Shown: positions 25,463-34,724, counted from the stretch's first letter. The stretch: 64,000 nucleotides of DNA from CAYSRJ01 sp964521865 (GCA_964521865.1 CAZFTJ010000004.1:62001-126000), one strand, 5' to 3'. Made by a program: numbers and translations. The notes: generated from the sequence alone by a model not told the origin.

Positions 25463-26929
25463 ATGGCAGTTGAAATAACGCGTATACCGATTACCATACA
25501 GCCCGATTCAAAGCGTGTCATTGCACGATTTTTCATGCCCGGTACAAAGGACAGGGCAAAAATAATCATTAAAAAAATCGTCGATCTCTCCGACGAAACC
25601 TCGGACGGCATCCTGAACGATGTTCTGAGAAGCTTTGCAAAACGGCACCGGAACATCAGCAAAATTTTTGAATCGCATTACAGTAATATTCAGCATTACC
25701 TGGATAGTATAGACGTCGATAAAAAATCATTGAGCCATAATAAAAAACTCCTGATCGGCTCCTACTTCACCATGGAGTACTCAATAGAAGCTGCGGCATT
25801 CTTCAATCCATCGATTGTGGAAGATCCCTATCAGAACGGTTTGCAAAATGGAGATATGCGGGTCATCGTCAGCTTCCGCGCCACCGGCGAGGGGCATATA
25901 TCGTCAATTGTATTTCTGAATGCCGTTATCGACAAGAACAACAACATTACATTTCTGCCGTCGGGGCCCCATGTAGATGTTCCTGAAGTTGTAAAAAGAC
26001 ACGTCTATGACAAGGAGACCTTTTTACGCAAGCTCGATGAAATGCACATACATAAGGATGTAGTGGGCATGGTTATGGACAGGCTGGCGAATCATTTTAT
26101 GTACGGCGACCTGCAGGCAAGCATCGAGGAAATAAAACAGAGCGTCAATCTTACACCGTCCAAAGAAAAGGTGCTGAACGCAATAAACTGGGTGGCAAGC
26201 TCGCACTACGAGATTACCTTTTCCCTCGACACGGCAATCTCGGAGCGAGTGATTTTTCCCGTTTCCTATTCGGAAAGCAACGGAATCGAGGATGCCCGGT
26301 TTGTGAAGTTTACCGATGATAATGGAAGCATAATGTACTATGCAACATACACGGCATACAACGGGTTCACTATACTCCCCAAGCTCATGGAAACGAAGGA
26401 TTTCTATCACTTCAAAATAATGCCGCTTCACGGTTCATACGCGCAGAATAAAGGCCTCGCGCTCTTTCCAAGAAAAATAAACGGGAAATATGCGATGATT
26501 TCACGATGCGACGGCTATAACATGTTTGTCATGGTTTCCGACAATATCAATCTCTGGCAAAACGCAGAGATGATGCGCGGACCCGAGCTGCCGGAAGAGT
26601 TGATCAAAATAGGTGTTGCAGGACCCCCTATCGAGACGGAAAAGGGATGGCTTGTCATTACACACGGAGTCGGGCCCATGCGCACCTATATCCTCGGTGC
26701 AATGCTCCTCGACCTCGAAAATCCCGCCTGCGTCGTCGCACGATTGCCCCAACCGCTTTTAACGCCCAATGAACAGGAACGCGAAGGCTATGTTCCGAAT
26801 GTCGTGTACTCATGCGGCTCGATCATTCATAACGGTGAGCTCATCACGGCATACGGCATGTCGGACCATGCATCTTCCTTTGCAAAAATACCGGTCGACG
26901 AGCTGATCGGTGCAATGAAAAAGTCATAA
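25463..26929 (+). CDS. GH130-family glycoside phosphorylase-like protein
   Basis: A 488-residue protein. The family signature stretches are ESNGIEDARFVKFTDDNG, FHGSY-like HGSYAQNKGLALFPRKINGKYAMISR, GVAGPPIETEKGWLVITHGVG, and VVYSCGSIIHNGELITAYGMSD. GH130 enzymes phosphorolyse beta-mannosides (mannosyl-glucose or mannobiose) using phosphate. It has an additional 200-residue N-terminal part seen in some subgroups. The frame is open from GTG 25388, but the ATG at 25463 (MAVEITRIPITIQPDSKRVI) gives the usual family start. No mannose gene neighbour identifies the exact substrate. Confidence 0.83.
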   Translation: MAVEITRIPITIQPDSKRVIARFFMPGTKDRAKIIIKKIVDLSDETSDGILNDVLRSFAKRHRNISKIFESHYSNIQHYLDSIDVDKKSLSHNKKLLIGSYFTMEYSIEAAAFFNPSIVEDPYQNGLQNGDMRVIVSFRATGEGHISSIVFLNAVIDKNNNITFLPSGPHVDVPEVVKRHVYDKETFLRKLDEMHIHKDVVGMVMDRLANHFMYGDLQASIEEIKQSVNLTPSKEKVLNAINWVASSHYEITFSLDTAISERVIFPVSYSESNGIEDARFVKFTDDNGSIMYYATYTAYNGFTILPKLMETKDFYHFKIMPLHGSYAQNKGLALFPRKINGKYAMISRCDGYNMFVMVSDNINLWQNAEMMRGPELPEELIKIGVAGPPIETEKGWLVITHGVGPMRTYILGAMLLDLENPACVVARLPQPLLTPNEQEREGYVPNVVYSCGSIIHNGELITAYGMSDHASSFAKIPVDELIGAMKKS

Positions 26930-27021
26930 CCCCATACCGCAACTCATTCAAAAACTGCCGTCCGCCGCTTTTGAATATAGAAAATGCAATAAAACCGGTT
27001 TCGTTACCGCCGTTATTTCCG

Positions 27022-28089
27022 TCAGGTCTTCAGCGCGACATAGTAGAACAGGTTTTTCGGATTGTCGGGATCAAGACCGTCTGCGAGCGACCGGTAATAG
27101 GCCATAAACTGCAAAACCGGCATGTACAGGATATTCCGTATGCCGTCTCCAAGGCCGCTATCCAGTTCGAGCATGTAATCAGCATATCCGTCGAATCCTT
27201 CGGATAACCTGTCGCATATCACGAGCAGCTTTCCACCGAGCGCCTTCATGTTTTTCGCAAGCTCGAGATCATATTTCACGCCTGAATCGGAGACCATGAT
27301 AGTCACCAGCATATGCCCGTCCACATTCGACATGGGGCCGTGTTGAAAATCAAGAGACACATACGAATCCGACGGAAGAAGGATCATCTCCTTGACTTTC
27401 AGCTGGGCTTCGCGCGCAAGCCCGTAATAACTTCCGCTGCCCAAAAATGAAAACTTCGTGATGCTCAGATCGCTGCCGAGCTTTCTGCCCATATCATGAA
27501 ACTGTTTGATTTTCTGCCGTGCAAGCGCAGGTAGTTTCCTTAACTCCCCGCACAGATCATCTTTTTCAGCACAGATTCCCGCAAGGTAGTTTCCCGCAAG
27601 CACCATTGACGTCAGAGACCGTGTGGTGGTAACGCTTTTTTCAACGGCTTCTTCAAGGACAATTGCTCTATCCGCGTCCGCCGCCATCCGGCTTCCGGAA
27701 ATACACACGACAGCCAGCGTTGCTGCACCTGTTTTTTTTGCCGTTTCAAGAGCCCTGACGCTTTCGGTCGTATTGCCGGATCGTGAAAGACCGATTACAA
27801 GCGTCTTTTTCCCTCTGTTTATAAACGACCCGGTATTTATCATGATATCAGAGGCATGGACCGCACGGCAGGTTTTCCCCGAGTATTTCTGAAAAAAGGG
27901 AGCCACCGCGCATGAAACGTTGAACGCCGAACCGCACCCTGTGAAAACAACCTCATCCTTCCCGGCGTACAGGCCTTTTAATTCTGCAGCCTGCCTGTCC
28001 AGTCTTTTAAGCGCCCCTTCCCATGAGTCCGCCTGGGACTGTATTTCCATAAAAGTGTGAGCGCCCCGACCTTTCTCCGTATGTTCCAT
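27022..28089 (-). CDS. SIS-domain sugar isomerase/deaminase (GlmS/AgaS-like)
   Basis: A 355-residue protein built of two SIS folds without the GlmS glutaminase domain. Motifs are VVFTGCGSAFNVSCAVAPFFQ, VIGLSRSGNTTESVRALETAK, FSFLGSGSYYGLAREAQLKVKEM and SDSYVSLDFQHGPMSNVDG. These bind phosphosugars, and members act as aldose-ketose isomerases or amino-sugar deaminases. It has AGGA 5 nt before the ATG. It is the last gene of the 18-kb minus-strand catabolic block, 150 bp after the PfkB kinase. Confidence 0.87.
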   Translation of the reverse strand: MEHTEKGRGAHTFMEIQSQADSWEGALKRLDRQAAELKGLYAGKDEVVFTGCGSAFNVSCAVAPFFQKYSGKTCRAVHASDIMINTGSFINRGKKTLVIGLSRSGNTTESVRALETAKKTGAATLAVVCISGSRMAADADRAIVLEEAVEKSVTTTRSLTSMVLAGNYLAGICAEKDDLCGELRKLPALARQKIKQFHDMGRKLGSDLSITKFSFLGSGSYYGLAREAQLKVKEMILLPSDSYVSLDFQHGPMSNVDGHMLVTIMVSDSGVKYDLELAKNMKALGGKLLVICDRLSEGFDGYADYMLELDSGLGDGIRNILYMPVLQFMAYYRSLADGLDPDNPKNLFYYVALKT

Positions 28090-28241
28090 ATATCCTCTTT
28101 CTTCTTCATGTTGTGGTTGCTCGAGGATCTGCGCCGGAGGAGACGTCCACCGTTGCTTCTCGGCGCGTCCGTCCGAACGAGCCTCATTCAGCCCGCCGGT
28201 CGGTCGAGCTTACAATAAAGCTCTTTCCTGCCGCTTCAAAG

Positions 28242-29132
28242 CTATGCTGTCCTCCGAAGGGGCAACCCGACGGTTGAGACTGCAGCGGCACCATACCTGT
28301 TGCCGAGACGAACAGAATCGGCAATATCCATACCTCTGCTGATGCCGCATAAAAAACCTGCGTTAAAGCTGTCGCCCGCACAGGTTGTATCGAGGACGTC
28401 GGCCGGGAGCGCAGGATAGTGCGAGACCCCGCCCCAGTCCCGCACAAATGCGCCGTCGGCACCGACCTTTACGATAATAAACGGGATTTTTTCTGAAAAG
28501 GAATCAAGAGCCTTTTTCAAATCGCTCTTTTTCGTTATATTCAGCAGTTCTTCCCTGTTCGGCAAAAAAAAGTCGATATACTGGTAGCGGTCCTTCAGAT
28601 CGTCCATATCCCATTCTCCCGATACATCGCCTCCCGGATCGAGGGAAGTAGTCATCCCCTCCTCCTTCGCCCGTTTCAACAGTTCGCAGAAATACGGTCT
28701 CATCCCGGTCTGCAGGAACCAGGATGCAAGGTGCAGGTGGCAGTCTTTTGAAAAACCGGGTTCCGGCAGATGGTCCGGGCCGGTCAGTGAAACCGTTCCC
28801 GGAAAGGTGATGTACATCCTGTCGTTCGGATAGGTGAGTGAAACGGTCGCGCCTGTGGCTTCTGCATCGGAAAAAGAAACAGTATCCGTTTTTACCCCGT
28901 ATTCCTCGAGGCTCTTTACCACGAAGTATCCTGCAAAGTCCCTCCCCACAAGGCCGTAGAAACGGACAGGACAGCCGTTCACCGCAAGCAGCAGCGCCGT
29001 ATTCGCGGCAGACCCGCCGGGTTTCATAACGCAGCCTTTCGCACCGATCTCCTTCCCGAACGCGGGTTGCCCGTCGATATGTGAAAAAATTATATCCAGG
29101 TTCAGGTCGCCGATGACGATAATAGTTTTCAT
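28242..29132 (-). CDS. PfkB-family carbohydrate kinase
   Basis: Ribokinase-like enzyme of 296 residues. MKTIIVIGDLNLDII is the usual N-terminus, VMKPGGSAANTALLLAVNG the first PfkB signature, and VLDTTCAGDSFNAGFLCGIS the second signature with the catalytic Asp. The start at 29132 lies after an AGGA site with unusually short spacing. The C-terminus ends shortly after AAAVSTVG, a natural end for this family. The likely substrate is a ketose, aldose or sugar acid produced by the neighbouring enzymes. Confidence 0.88.
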   Translation of the reverse strand: MKTIIVIGDLNLDIIFSHIDGQPAFGKEIGAKGCVMKPGGSAANTALLLAVNGCPVRFYGLVGRDFAGYFVVKSLEEYGVKTDTVSFSDAEATGATVSLTYPNDRMYITFPGTVSLTGPDHLPEPGFSKDCHLHLASWFLQTGMRPYFCELLKRAKEEGMTTSLDPGGDVSGEWDMDDLKDRYQYIDFFLPNREELLNITKKSDLKKALDSFSEKIPFIIVKVGADGAFVRDWGGVSHYPALPADVLDTTCAGDSFNAGFLCGISRGMDIADSVRLGNRYGAAAVSTVGLPLRRTA

Positions 29133-29241
29133 GGTCCTGTCGATCAGCAGTCGGAATTCACAAAATCGTATAACACATCTCGAAATAATTCCCGCCATGA
29201 TACATACAAAACCGGATTATAACAATAGCGGCAGTTCCAGC

Positions 29242-30273
29242 TCACTTTGTTCCAGCATCGGTCTGAGGGTGGTCCCTGTGTCGTGTATAGCGTTGTATGA
29301 AACGAAAGGGGTACGGGATGTCGAGCACGCTGGCATTGTCCAGGGCTTTTATATCCTCGCAGTCAAGGTTCCAACCTATACTCCCCAGGTTCTCGTCCAA
29401 CTGCTCCATGGTCCTTGCGCCGATGATGGGACAGGTTACCCCCGGCCTGTTCACCAGCCAGTTCAGGGCTGCCTGGGCAGGTGTGCGGCAATGTTTTTCG
29501 GCGACCCGGCGGAGCGTGTCCACGATGTGCCAGGTGCGTTCGGACTCCCGCTGCGCGGGCAGGTCGTCCCACCGATCCTTTCTTCCCACCCTGCTGTCGG
29601 AAGGGGGCGGCTTACCCCGGTGGTACTTGCCGCTCAGCCACCCGCCTGCAAGCGGTGACCAGGGCAGTACCCCAAGCCCCTCTTCCATGCACAGGGGTAT
29701 CAGCTCCCACTCCGTCTCCCGCACCAGCAGGCTGTACTCCGGCTGCAGGGTCATAAGAGGCTCCATGCCGGACCCCCGCTGCAGCATCAGGGCTCTAACC
29801 AGTTGAGAGGCGGTGAAGTTGGAAGCCCCCGTATACCTGACTTTCCCCTGCTGCACCAGTCGGTCCAGAGCGGACAGCGTCTCTTCGAGGGGGGTGGACT
29901 GATCGAAGCAGTGCATCTGGTAAAGGTCGACGTAATCGGTCTCCAGCCGATGCAGGCTTCGGTCGATCTGCTCCAGAAGATGCTTCCTGGTCAATCCCGT
30001 ATCGTTGGGTCCCTCGCCGGTGGGAAAGAAGACCTTCGTCGCCAGTAACAGATCATCACGCCTCCCTCTCTTCCGGAGCCAGGTTCCGAGAATGCGCTCG
30101 GACTCGCCTTCGTTGTAGATGTTGGCGGAGTCTATCAATGTACCGCCCCGATCAACGAAGCGATCCAGCATCCGGTGCGCGTCCTGTTCACCGGTTACCC
30201 AGCCGAAGGTCTGGGAGCCCAGAGCGATGCACGAGACCTTCACCCCGCTTCGTCCCAGAAAACGGTACTGCAT
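29242..30273 (-). CDS. Aldo/keto reductase
   Basis: NADPH-dependent (beta/alpha)8 oxidoreductase of 343 residues. The catalytic tetrad is visible: Asp in LIDSANIYNEGESE, Tyr in the same motif, Lys in LLLATKVFFP and His in LYQMHCFDQS. The start at 30273 (MQYRFLGRSGVKVSCIALG) has an AGGA site. Base composition is clearly more GC-rich than its neighbours, with G/C-ending codons, so it may have been acquired separately. It sits inside the catabolic block between the PfkB kinase and the UroD-like gene. Confidence 0.93.
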   Translation of the reverse strand: MQYRFLGRSGVKVSCIALGSQTFGWVTGEQDAHRMLDRFVDRGGTLIDSANIYNEGESERILGTWLRKRGRRDDLLLATKVFFPTGEGPNDTGLTRKHLLEQIDRSLHRLETDYVDLYQMHCFDQSTPLEETLSALDRLVQQGKVRYTGASNFTASQLVRALMLQRGSGMEPLMTLQPEYSLLVRETEWELIPLCMEEGLGVLPWSPLAGGWLSGKYHRGKPPPSDSRVGRKDRWDDLPAQRESERTWHIVDTLRRVAEKHCRTPAQAALNWLVNRPGVTCPIIGARTMEQLDENLGSIGWNLDCEDIKALDNASVLDIPYPFRFIQRYTRHRDHPQTDAGTK

Positions 30274-30389
30274 CGAGCAGTCCTCTTTGATGATCGGTTT
30301 TCCATACGCAGACCCGGGTGCCGTTTCGCGGGTCGTGCACCGAAAAGCATACAGGTACGATGGGCTTTTGTCAACTCCTTTGACGGGCC

Positions 30390-30424
30390 GGCCGGGACGA
30401 ATGTATGTACGCATCCGGTTAAAG
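30390..30424 (-). repeat. Possible decayed copy of the dispersed hairpin repeat
   Basis: On the minus strand it contains AACCGGATGCG and, 9 nt later, CGTCCCGGCCGG, similar to the two arms of the repeat but with a longer loop. It lies in the 177-bp gap before the aldo/keto reductase. The match is weak. Confidence 0.3.
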
Positions 30425-30450
30425 CGGTGGGAGTGGTCGGACTTTGCCTT

Positions 30451-31605
30451 TCACACGCACAAAGGATACCTGCCGTATTTTTTAACGGCCTCTGCCATGG
30501 CAATTATGTTTTGGGCGGGCACATCGGGCTGAATGTTGTGTACAGCAGCCAGTACCAAACCACCGCCGGCGCCGAGATCATGAATGCGCCGCCTGACCTC
30601 TTCCTCTACATCCTCGATGCTCCCCTTCGGAAGAACGTGCTGGGTATCGATACCACCCCAGAACACCAACCGATCGCCGTACTTTTTCTTGAGCCCTGAA
30701 GTGTCCTTCATTGCAGAAACCTGTACGGGATTGATTATGTCAAGGCCATTGTCGATAAAATCATCCAGAAGATCCGTCACATTCCCGCAGCTGTGGTAGA
30801 ATATCTTTGCATTTGTTTTCGATCTGATAAAATCATAATACTTTTTATATACAGGTTTGATGAGTGTCCGGTAGATTTCGGGGGAAATGAGCAGGCCGTT
30901 TTGAGCCGCCATATCGTCTGCGGTCCGAAATATCTGAATGTACGGCCCGACTGCGTCGAGAAACCTGCCTGTCACGAGCGTATTTATCTCGAGAAGTTTT
31001 AAAAGAAGCCTGGATACGAATACCGGATTTATAATAACGTCCATGAGAAGCCGGTCATAACCTCGAAGAAGGTAGCCGAGTTCCCAGAAACTTTTAAAGC
31101 CGGCATCTCCTATCAGAGCATAATTCGTATTTTCAAAAAGCTCTTTCGCTTCACCAGCAAGGCCTCCGGTGTATCCGGGGTCGTACGGGTCCGGCCAGGG
31201 GTAGATATCCAAGTCTTCGATTCCCGCCTCTGCAAGGGGGCTCTTGACGCACTCGTAATAGAAGCAGCCCTTTTCATAGTAAACTTCCTGCCATTTAATC
31301 CCCCAGATGTCTACAAAGGTTCCCGGCTCGGAGGGAGGAGGCTTCCAGTTTACAGGAGACTTGAGTGTGAGAGGGAAGCAGTCGGAGCCGAGCCCTCTGA
31401 GAACAGGTTCATCCACCCGTGCGACGCGAAAGACCTTATTCAGCACCCTGGTCTCGGAAAAGATGCCAAGATGCTGCTTCAGCCGCTCATATCCCTCGAC
31501 AACGATCGACGTGCTCGCTCCGCCGCCTATATCGACTGGAATACGGTCCGGCTCCCTGTGCTGTAACGCTGTAATTACCCGTTCCCGCGACGTCATTTCA
31601 ACCAT
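30451..31605 (-). CDS. Uroporphyrinogen decarboxylase-like (MtaA/CmuA-type) protein
   Basis: A 384-residue TIM-barrel protein of the URO-D superfamily, beginning MVEMTSRERVITALQHREPDRIPVD. That pattern is typical of the methyltransferase-like branch, not of HemE. The metal-site motif KIFYHSCGNVTDLL supplies His and Cys; the distal region reads GGLVLAAVHNIQPD, with no Cys where methylcobamide:CoM methyltransferases have one. The start ATG at 31605 has GGAG 8 nt upstream. Proteins of this branch often occur in sugar or aromatic catabolic clusters without a known reaction. Confidence 0.8.
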   Translation of the reverse strand: MVEMTSRERVITALQHREPDRIPVDIGGGASTSIVVEGYERLKQHLGIFSETRVLNKVFRVARVDEPVLRGLGSDCFPLTLKSPVNWKPPPSEPGTFVDIWGIKWQEVYYEKGCFYYECVKSPLAEAGIEDLDIYPWPDPYDPGYTGGLAGEAKELFENTNYALIGDAGFKSFWELGYLLRGYDRLLMDVIINPVFVSRLLLKLLEINTLVTGRFLDAVGPYIQIFRTADDMAAQNGLLISPEIYRTLIKPVYKKYYDFIRSKTNAKIFYHSCGNVTDLLDDFIDNGLDIINPVQVSAMKDTSGLKKKYGDRLVFWGGIDTQHVLPKGSIEDVEEEVRRRIHDLGAGGGLVLAAVHNIQPDVPAQNIIAMAEAVKKYGRYPLCV

Positions 31606-31627
31606 CAAAAACTCTCCCTATCAGCGG

Positions 31628-32689
31628 TCATTCCGGTGATACGAGCATCTTCACATTTTCCTCTTTATGATTGATAAGGGCGCTGAATCCGGATCCTACG
31701 ATTTCATTAAGCGGAATTTTCCCGGTAATGAGAATTTTCCCGTTGAACTGTTGTTTTGCCATCATCTGTATTGCATCGTCAAAAACTCCGTATCCTCCCA
31801 TACTCCCAATAACCGTTTTTTCTCCATATACAAGATCGGTATAGTCAAGAAGCGACGGGCGCTCGAACACGCCCATAACAATAATCCTCCCTACCCGGCC
31901 GGCAACACGGCCGGCAAGAACCCCGGTCTGCTCGCGGCCCGAACATTCTATTACCACGTCGGACCCTTCGCCGTCTGTACGTTTTTGTATCTCCGCAATC
32001 GGGTCCTGCAGCAATGGATTGATGACGGCAGAAGCCCCGCACTGTAATGCAAGCTCCTTTCGTTTTTGAGCAGGCTCGAACGCGATGACCTGTTTCGCTC
32101 CTGCCATTTTCGCCGCCTGAATTGCCATCAAACCTATCGGACCCGCACCGATGACGGATACGGTCTCATCAGATTTTACCCCGGCCCTCATCACCGCTCT
32201 TACCGTTGCGGCAAACGGCTCTACCAGAGCACCGACATCGAACGACACCTCCTCCGGAAGCCTGTAACACATGTAATCGTGAACATTTACGTACTTTGCG
32301 AAGCCGCCCCAATGCCATGAAACTCCGAGAAACGCCACCTGCGGGCACACACCCATGCGTCCCGATTTGCACCACCTACATTTCAGGCATCCGATGATCG
32401 GGCAGAGGGCAACCCGATCGCCCGGTCGTACCCTGTCAACGCCTTCGCCGACTTCAACGACTCTACCCGAAAGCTCATGGCCGAGAATTACAGGAGCCTG
32501 TGCGCCGGTGAGCGGATGCGGTGCACCAGCAGGAATATAAATAGGACCGGCCAGGTACTCGTGAAGATCGGTGCCGCAGATACCACAGCTGGCAACCTCG
32601 ACCTTCACCTGACCGGGCGGCGGGGGTGGAGGTGGAGGTACATCCTCAATTCGTACGTCCCTCTGCCCATACCAGACTGCCGCTTTCAT
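31628..32689 (-). CDS. Zinc-dependent medium-chain dehydrogenase, (R,R)-butanediol dehydrogenase-like
   Basis: A 353-residue NAD(P)-dependent alcohol dehydrogenase. MKAAVWYGQRDVRIEDV, CGICGTDLHEYLAGPIYIP and LGHELSGRVVEVG strongly recall 2,3-butanediol dehydrogenases. The catalytic zinc ligands (CGICGTD, GHE) and structural zinc Cys set (CLKCRWCKSGRMGVC) are complete, and the Rossmann motif is VIGAGPIGLMAIQAAK. Eight consecutive prolines near residue 20 are unusual. It lies 22 bp before the UroD-like gene. Its likely substrate is a vicinal diol or polyol giving an acetoin-like hydroxyketone. Confidence 0.9.
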   Translation of the reverse strand: MKAAVWYGQRDVRIEDVPPPPPPPPGQVKVEVASCGICGTDLHEYLAGPIYIPAGAPHPLTGAQAPVILGHELSGRVVEVGEGVDRVRPGDRVALCPIIGCLKCRWCKSGRMGVCPQVAFLGVSWHWGGFAKYVNVHDYMCYRLPEEVSFDVGALVEPFAATVRAVMRAGVKSDETVSVIGAGPIGLMAIQAAKMAGAKQVIAFEPAQKRKELALQCGASAVINPLLQDPIAEIQKRTDGEGSDVVIECSGREQTGVLAGRVAGRVGRIIVMGVFERPSLLDYTDLVYGEKTVIGSMGGYGVFDDAIQMMAKQQFNGKILITGKIPLNEIVGSGFSALINHKEENVKMLVSPE

Positions 32690-32999
32690 TCGGTGCCTCT
32701 CTTTCCTGTATACAATTCAGCATGACATTGTACCCGTTTTAACAGGCTGAAATAGTCGTATCTTTGAGCCCACCGTTTTCAAGAGGGATCCGGTACCCAT
32801 AAATAGCACGGTCTTCTCTTCTTGCCATCCCGCGGATTCTCAACACATGGGATGTTCGATCAATTCTTCATGTGCCCGAGTTTGTCTTTATCCTTTGAAA
32901 TGCCTGCCCTCGGGTGATCCCGACTGTGCCGTTGGGGGAAGTAATACCTGCAAGATAGTTATGACGAAGTCGATACTCGCGTATCCGTCAAACCGGAAT
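32690..32999. other. Intergenic region in the catabolic block (about 310 bp)
   Basis: It lies between the SMP-30 gene stop (33003) and the butanediol dehydrogenase-like start. I see no convincing gene, hairpin repeat or terminator, and no clear promoter. It could allow a secondary promoter for the downstream half of the cluster. Confidence 0.5.
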
Positions 33000-33002
33000 A
33001 TT

Positions 33003-33881
33003 TCACGCGCCGTTATACAGGGTAAAACCGTCCGTCCCGACGTCAAACACCTCCAGATTCCCATGCTCAGCTTCAGTTACGTACAGCTTCTTCGAGCCTT
33101 TCGGACCGAACGCACAGTTGGTCGGCAGGCTTCCCTCCGTTTTAATGCGGTCGATAACGCCTCCGCGGGCATCCAGCACCGTCACATCTCCCTGCCCGTA
33201 CACGGCAACGTACAGATTGCCGTTCGCGCCGAACTTCATGCCGTCCGGCCCTTTGAACCCTCCCGGTCCCTCAGGATCGATGACATTGCCGAAAGCCTCT
33301 CTCTCTCCGCGTATCCTTCCATTCTCCCAGCTGTACCGGTATATCATACCGGTTATCGTCTCATTGACGTACAGCCTGTTGTCAGGCCCGAAAACAATGC
33401 CGTTGGTAAAGCGAATCCCCGAATCAATTTTTTCAATTGCCCCTGTCCGTACATCGATGCAGTACACCCTCCCGTCCATTGGTGCATCCACATAATCGGG
33501 ACGTATCTTTCCATCCTGCACCAGGTCGCCGAACAGAATACCGGAATCGGTCAAATACAGTTTCCCGTCCGGGCCGAATACAAGATCGTTCGGAAAGAGA
33601 AGCTTCTCCCCGTTGCATTCAGTCAGAAAAACCTCCTTTTCTCCGTCCATGGACAGGCGAAGCAGTGATGGATTCTGCGATTCAGCAACCCAGACATTTT
33701 CATCCTTATCGACCGCGAGTCCGTTCGGGCGTCCCGTTTTCGCGACAACCTCCTTTGCCTTACCGTCCGAGCCGACATGGGTAACACATCCCCGGTCAGG
33801 CCCCATTTCCACAATAAGCCAGCTGCTGTCCCCAAGGAGAACCGGCCCTTCCGGTTCACTGACACCCGAAGAAAATATCAT
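33003..33881 (-). CDS. SMP-30/gluconolactonase-family protein
   Basis: A six-bladed propeller lactonase-type protein of 292 residues. SEPEGPVLL near the start, GRPNGLAVDKDENVWVAES, LLFPNDLVFGPDGKLYLTDSG, IRFTNGIVFGPDNRLYV and GPDGMKFGANGNLYVAVY carry the Glu, Asn and Asp positions that hold the divalent metal. The ATG at 33881 is preferred because AAGGAG lies 9 nt upstream, although the frame starts at 33899. In the proposed pathway it would open a sugar lactone to the acid. It follows the SDR gene by about 90 bp. Confidence 0.87.
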   Translation of the reverse strand: MIFSSGVSEPEGPVLLGDSSWLIVEMGPDRGCVTHVGSDGKAKEVVAKTGRPNGLAVDKDENVWVAESQNPSLLRLSMDGEKEVFLTECNGEKLLFPNDLVFGPDGKLYLTDSGILFGDLVQDGKIRPDYVDAPMDGRVYCIDVRTGAIEKIDSGIRFTNGIVFGPDNRLYVNETITGMIYRYSWENGRIRGEREAFGNVIDPEGPGGFKGPDGMKFGANGNLYVAVYGQGDVTVLDARGGVIDRIKTEGSLPTNCAFGPKGSKKLYVTEAEHGNLEVFDVGTDGFTLYNGA

Positions 33882-33934
33882 TTTGTTATTCTCCTTCATA
33901 ACAAAATTTTTAAAGGACAGATCTCGTGTTTATG

Positions 33935-33974
33935 CCGACGGGGCATTACCGGGATGCGAACGTCCGAATAACTA
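33935..33974 (+). repeat. Copy of the dispersed hairpin repeat
   Basis: It reads CCGACGGGGCATTACCGGGA then TGCGAACGTCCGAATAACTA, clearly related to the core seen at 22977 and 62855. Its right end overlaps the SDR stop codon (33972-33974), so it sits at the 3' end of that gene. Confidence 0.6.
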
Positions 33975-34724
33975 CACCTGTGCAGTCTGCCCTCCATCAA
34001 CCGCAATGATCGCTCCTGTTATAAACGACGCCTCGTCAGAGGCAAGAAAAAGCACTGCATTGGCAAGCTCCTGCGGCGTGCCCAGCCGCTTCATCGGAAA
34101 AGTATTCTGGAAGGCGCGAAGCTGCTCTTCAGCCAGGTTGTCTCTCAGCATGCTCGTATCCGTGGGACCGGGAGCGATGGCGTTTACCCTGATATTATCC
34201 TTCGCGTGGTCAATTGCCATACATTTCGTAAGCAATGCAACCCCTCCCTTCGACGAAACATACGCCGCGCTATTCGCAGCAGCGTCATGGGCGCCGGTGG
34301 ATGATGTCATGTTTACAATGCTTCCACCTCCATTCTTCCGCATGTGCGGCACCACAGCTCTGCTGCAGAGAAACGTTCCGGTCAGATTAACCGCCATGAC
34401 GCGGTGCCAGGTTTCTTCATCGGTCTCGAGAATTGTACCGAAGAACAGGATACCCGCATTATTGAACAGTATATCGATCCTTCCATAAACATCCAGAGCG
34501 TCGGAAACAAGGGCATTTACCTGCTTGGACTGCGACACATCCGCCTCGATAAAAAACCCTTTCCCTCCGGATCGTTCGATACTTCGTACGGTTTCCTTCC
34601 CATTTTCTGTATTGTAATCGCTTACCACGACCAATGCCCCCTCCCGGCTGAATAAAAGCGCCGTCGCCCTGCCGATACCCGAGCCTCCTCCCGTGATAAC
34701 CGCCACTTTATCTTTCAGTCTCAT
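33972..34724 (-). CDS. Short-chain dehydrogenase/reductase
   Basis: Classical SDR of 250 residues: MRLKDKVAVITGGGSGIGRATALLF (TGxxxGxG cofactor motif), FNNAGILF (NNAG), the catalytic Ser in SIVNMTSSTGAH, and Tyr/Lys in SAAYVSSKGGVALL. It ends FITGAIIAVDGGQTAQV. The start at 34724 follows GGAG by 6 nt. It may act on the same diol/ketone pair as the zinc dehydrogenase or on a sugar intermediate. It is followed by the SMP-30 gene and preceded by E2. Confidence 0.93.
   Translation of the reverse strand: MRLKDKVAVITGGGSGIGRATALLFSREGALVVVSDYNTENGKETVRSIERSGGKGFFIEADVSQSKQVNALVSDALDVYGRIDILFNNAGILFFGTILETDEETWHRVMAVNLTGTFLCSRAVVPHMRKNGGGSIVNMTSSTGAHDAAANSAAYVSSKGGVALLTKCMAIDHAKDNIRVNAIAPGPTDTSMLRDNLAEEQLRAFQNTFPMKRLGTPQELANAVLFLASDEASFITGAIIAVDGGQTAQV

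Noticed and set aside
28184..28462. Possible frameshift extending the PfkB C-terminus
   Set aside because: The 296-residue product is already a normal length and both signatures are intact; the other frame adds no family sequence.
32847..33668. 273-codon open frame on the plus strand
   Set aside because: It is antisense to the SMP-30 gene with intact motifs on the minus strand.
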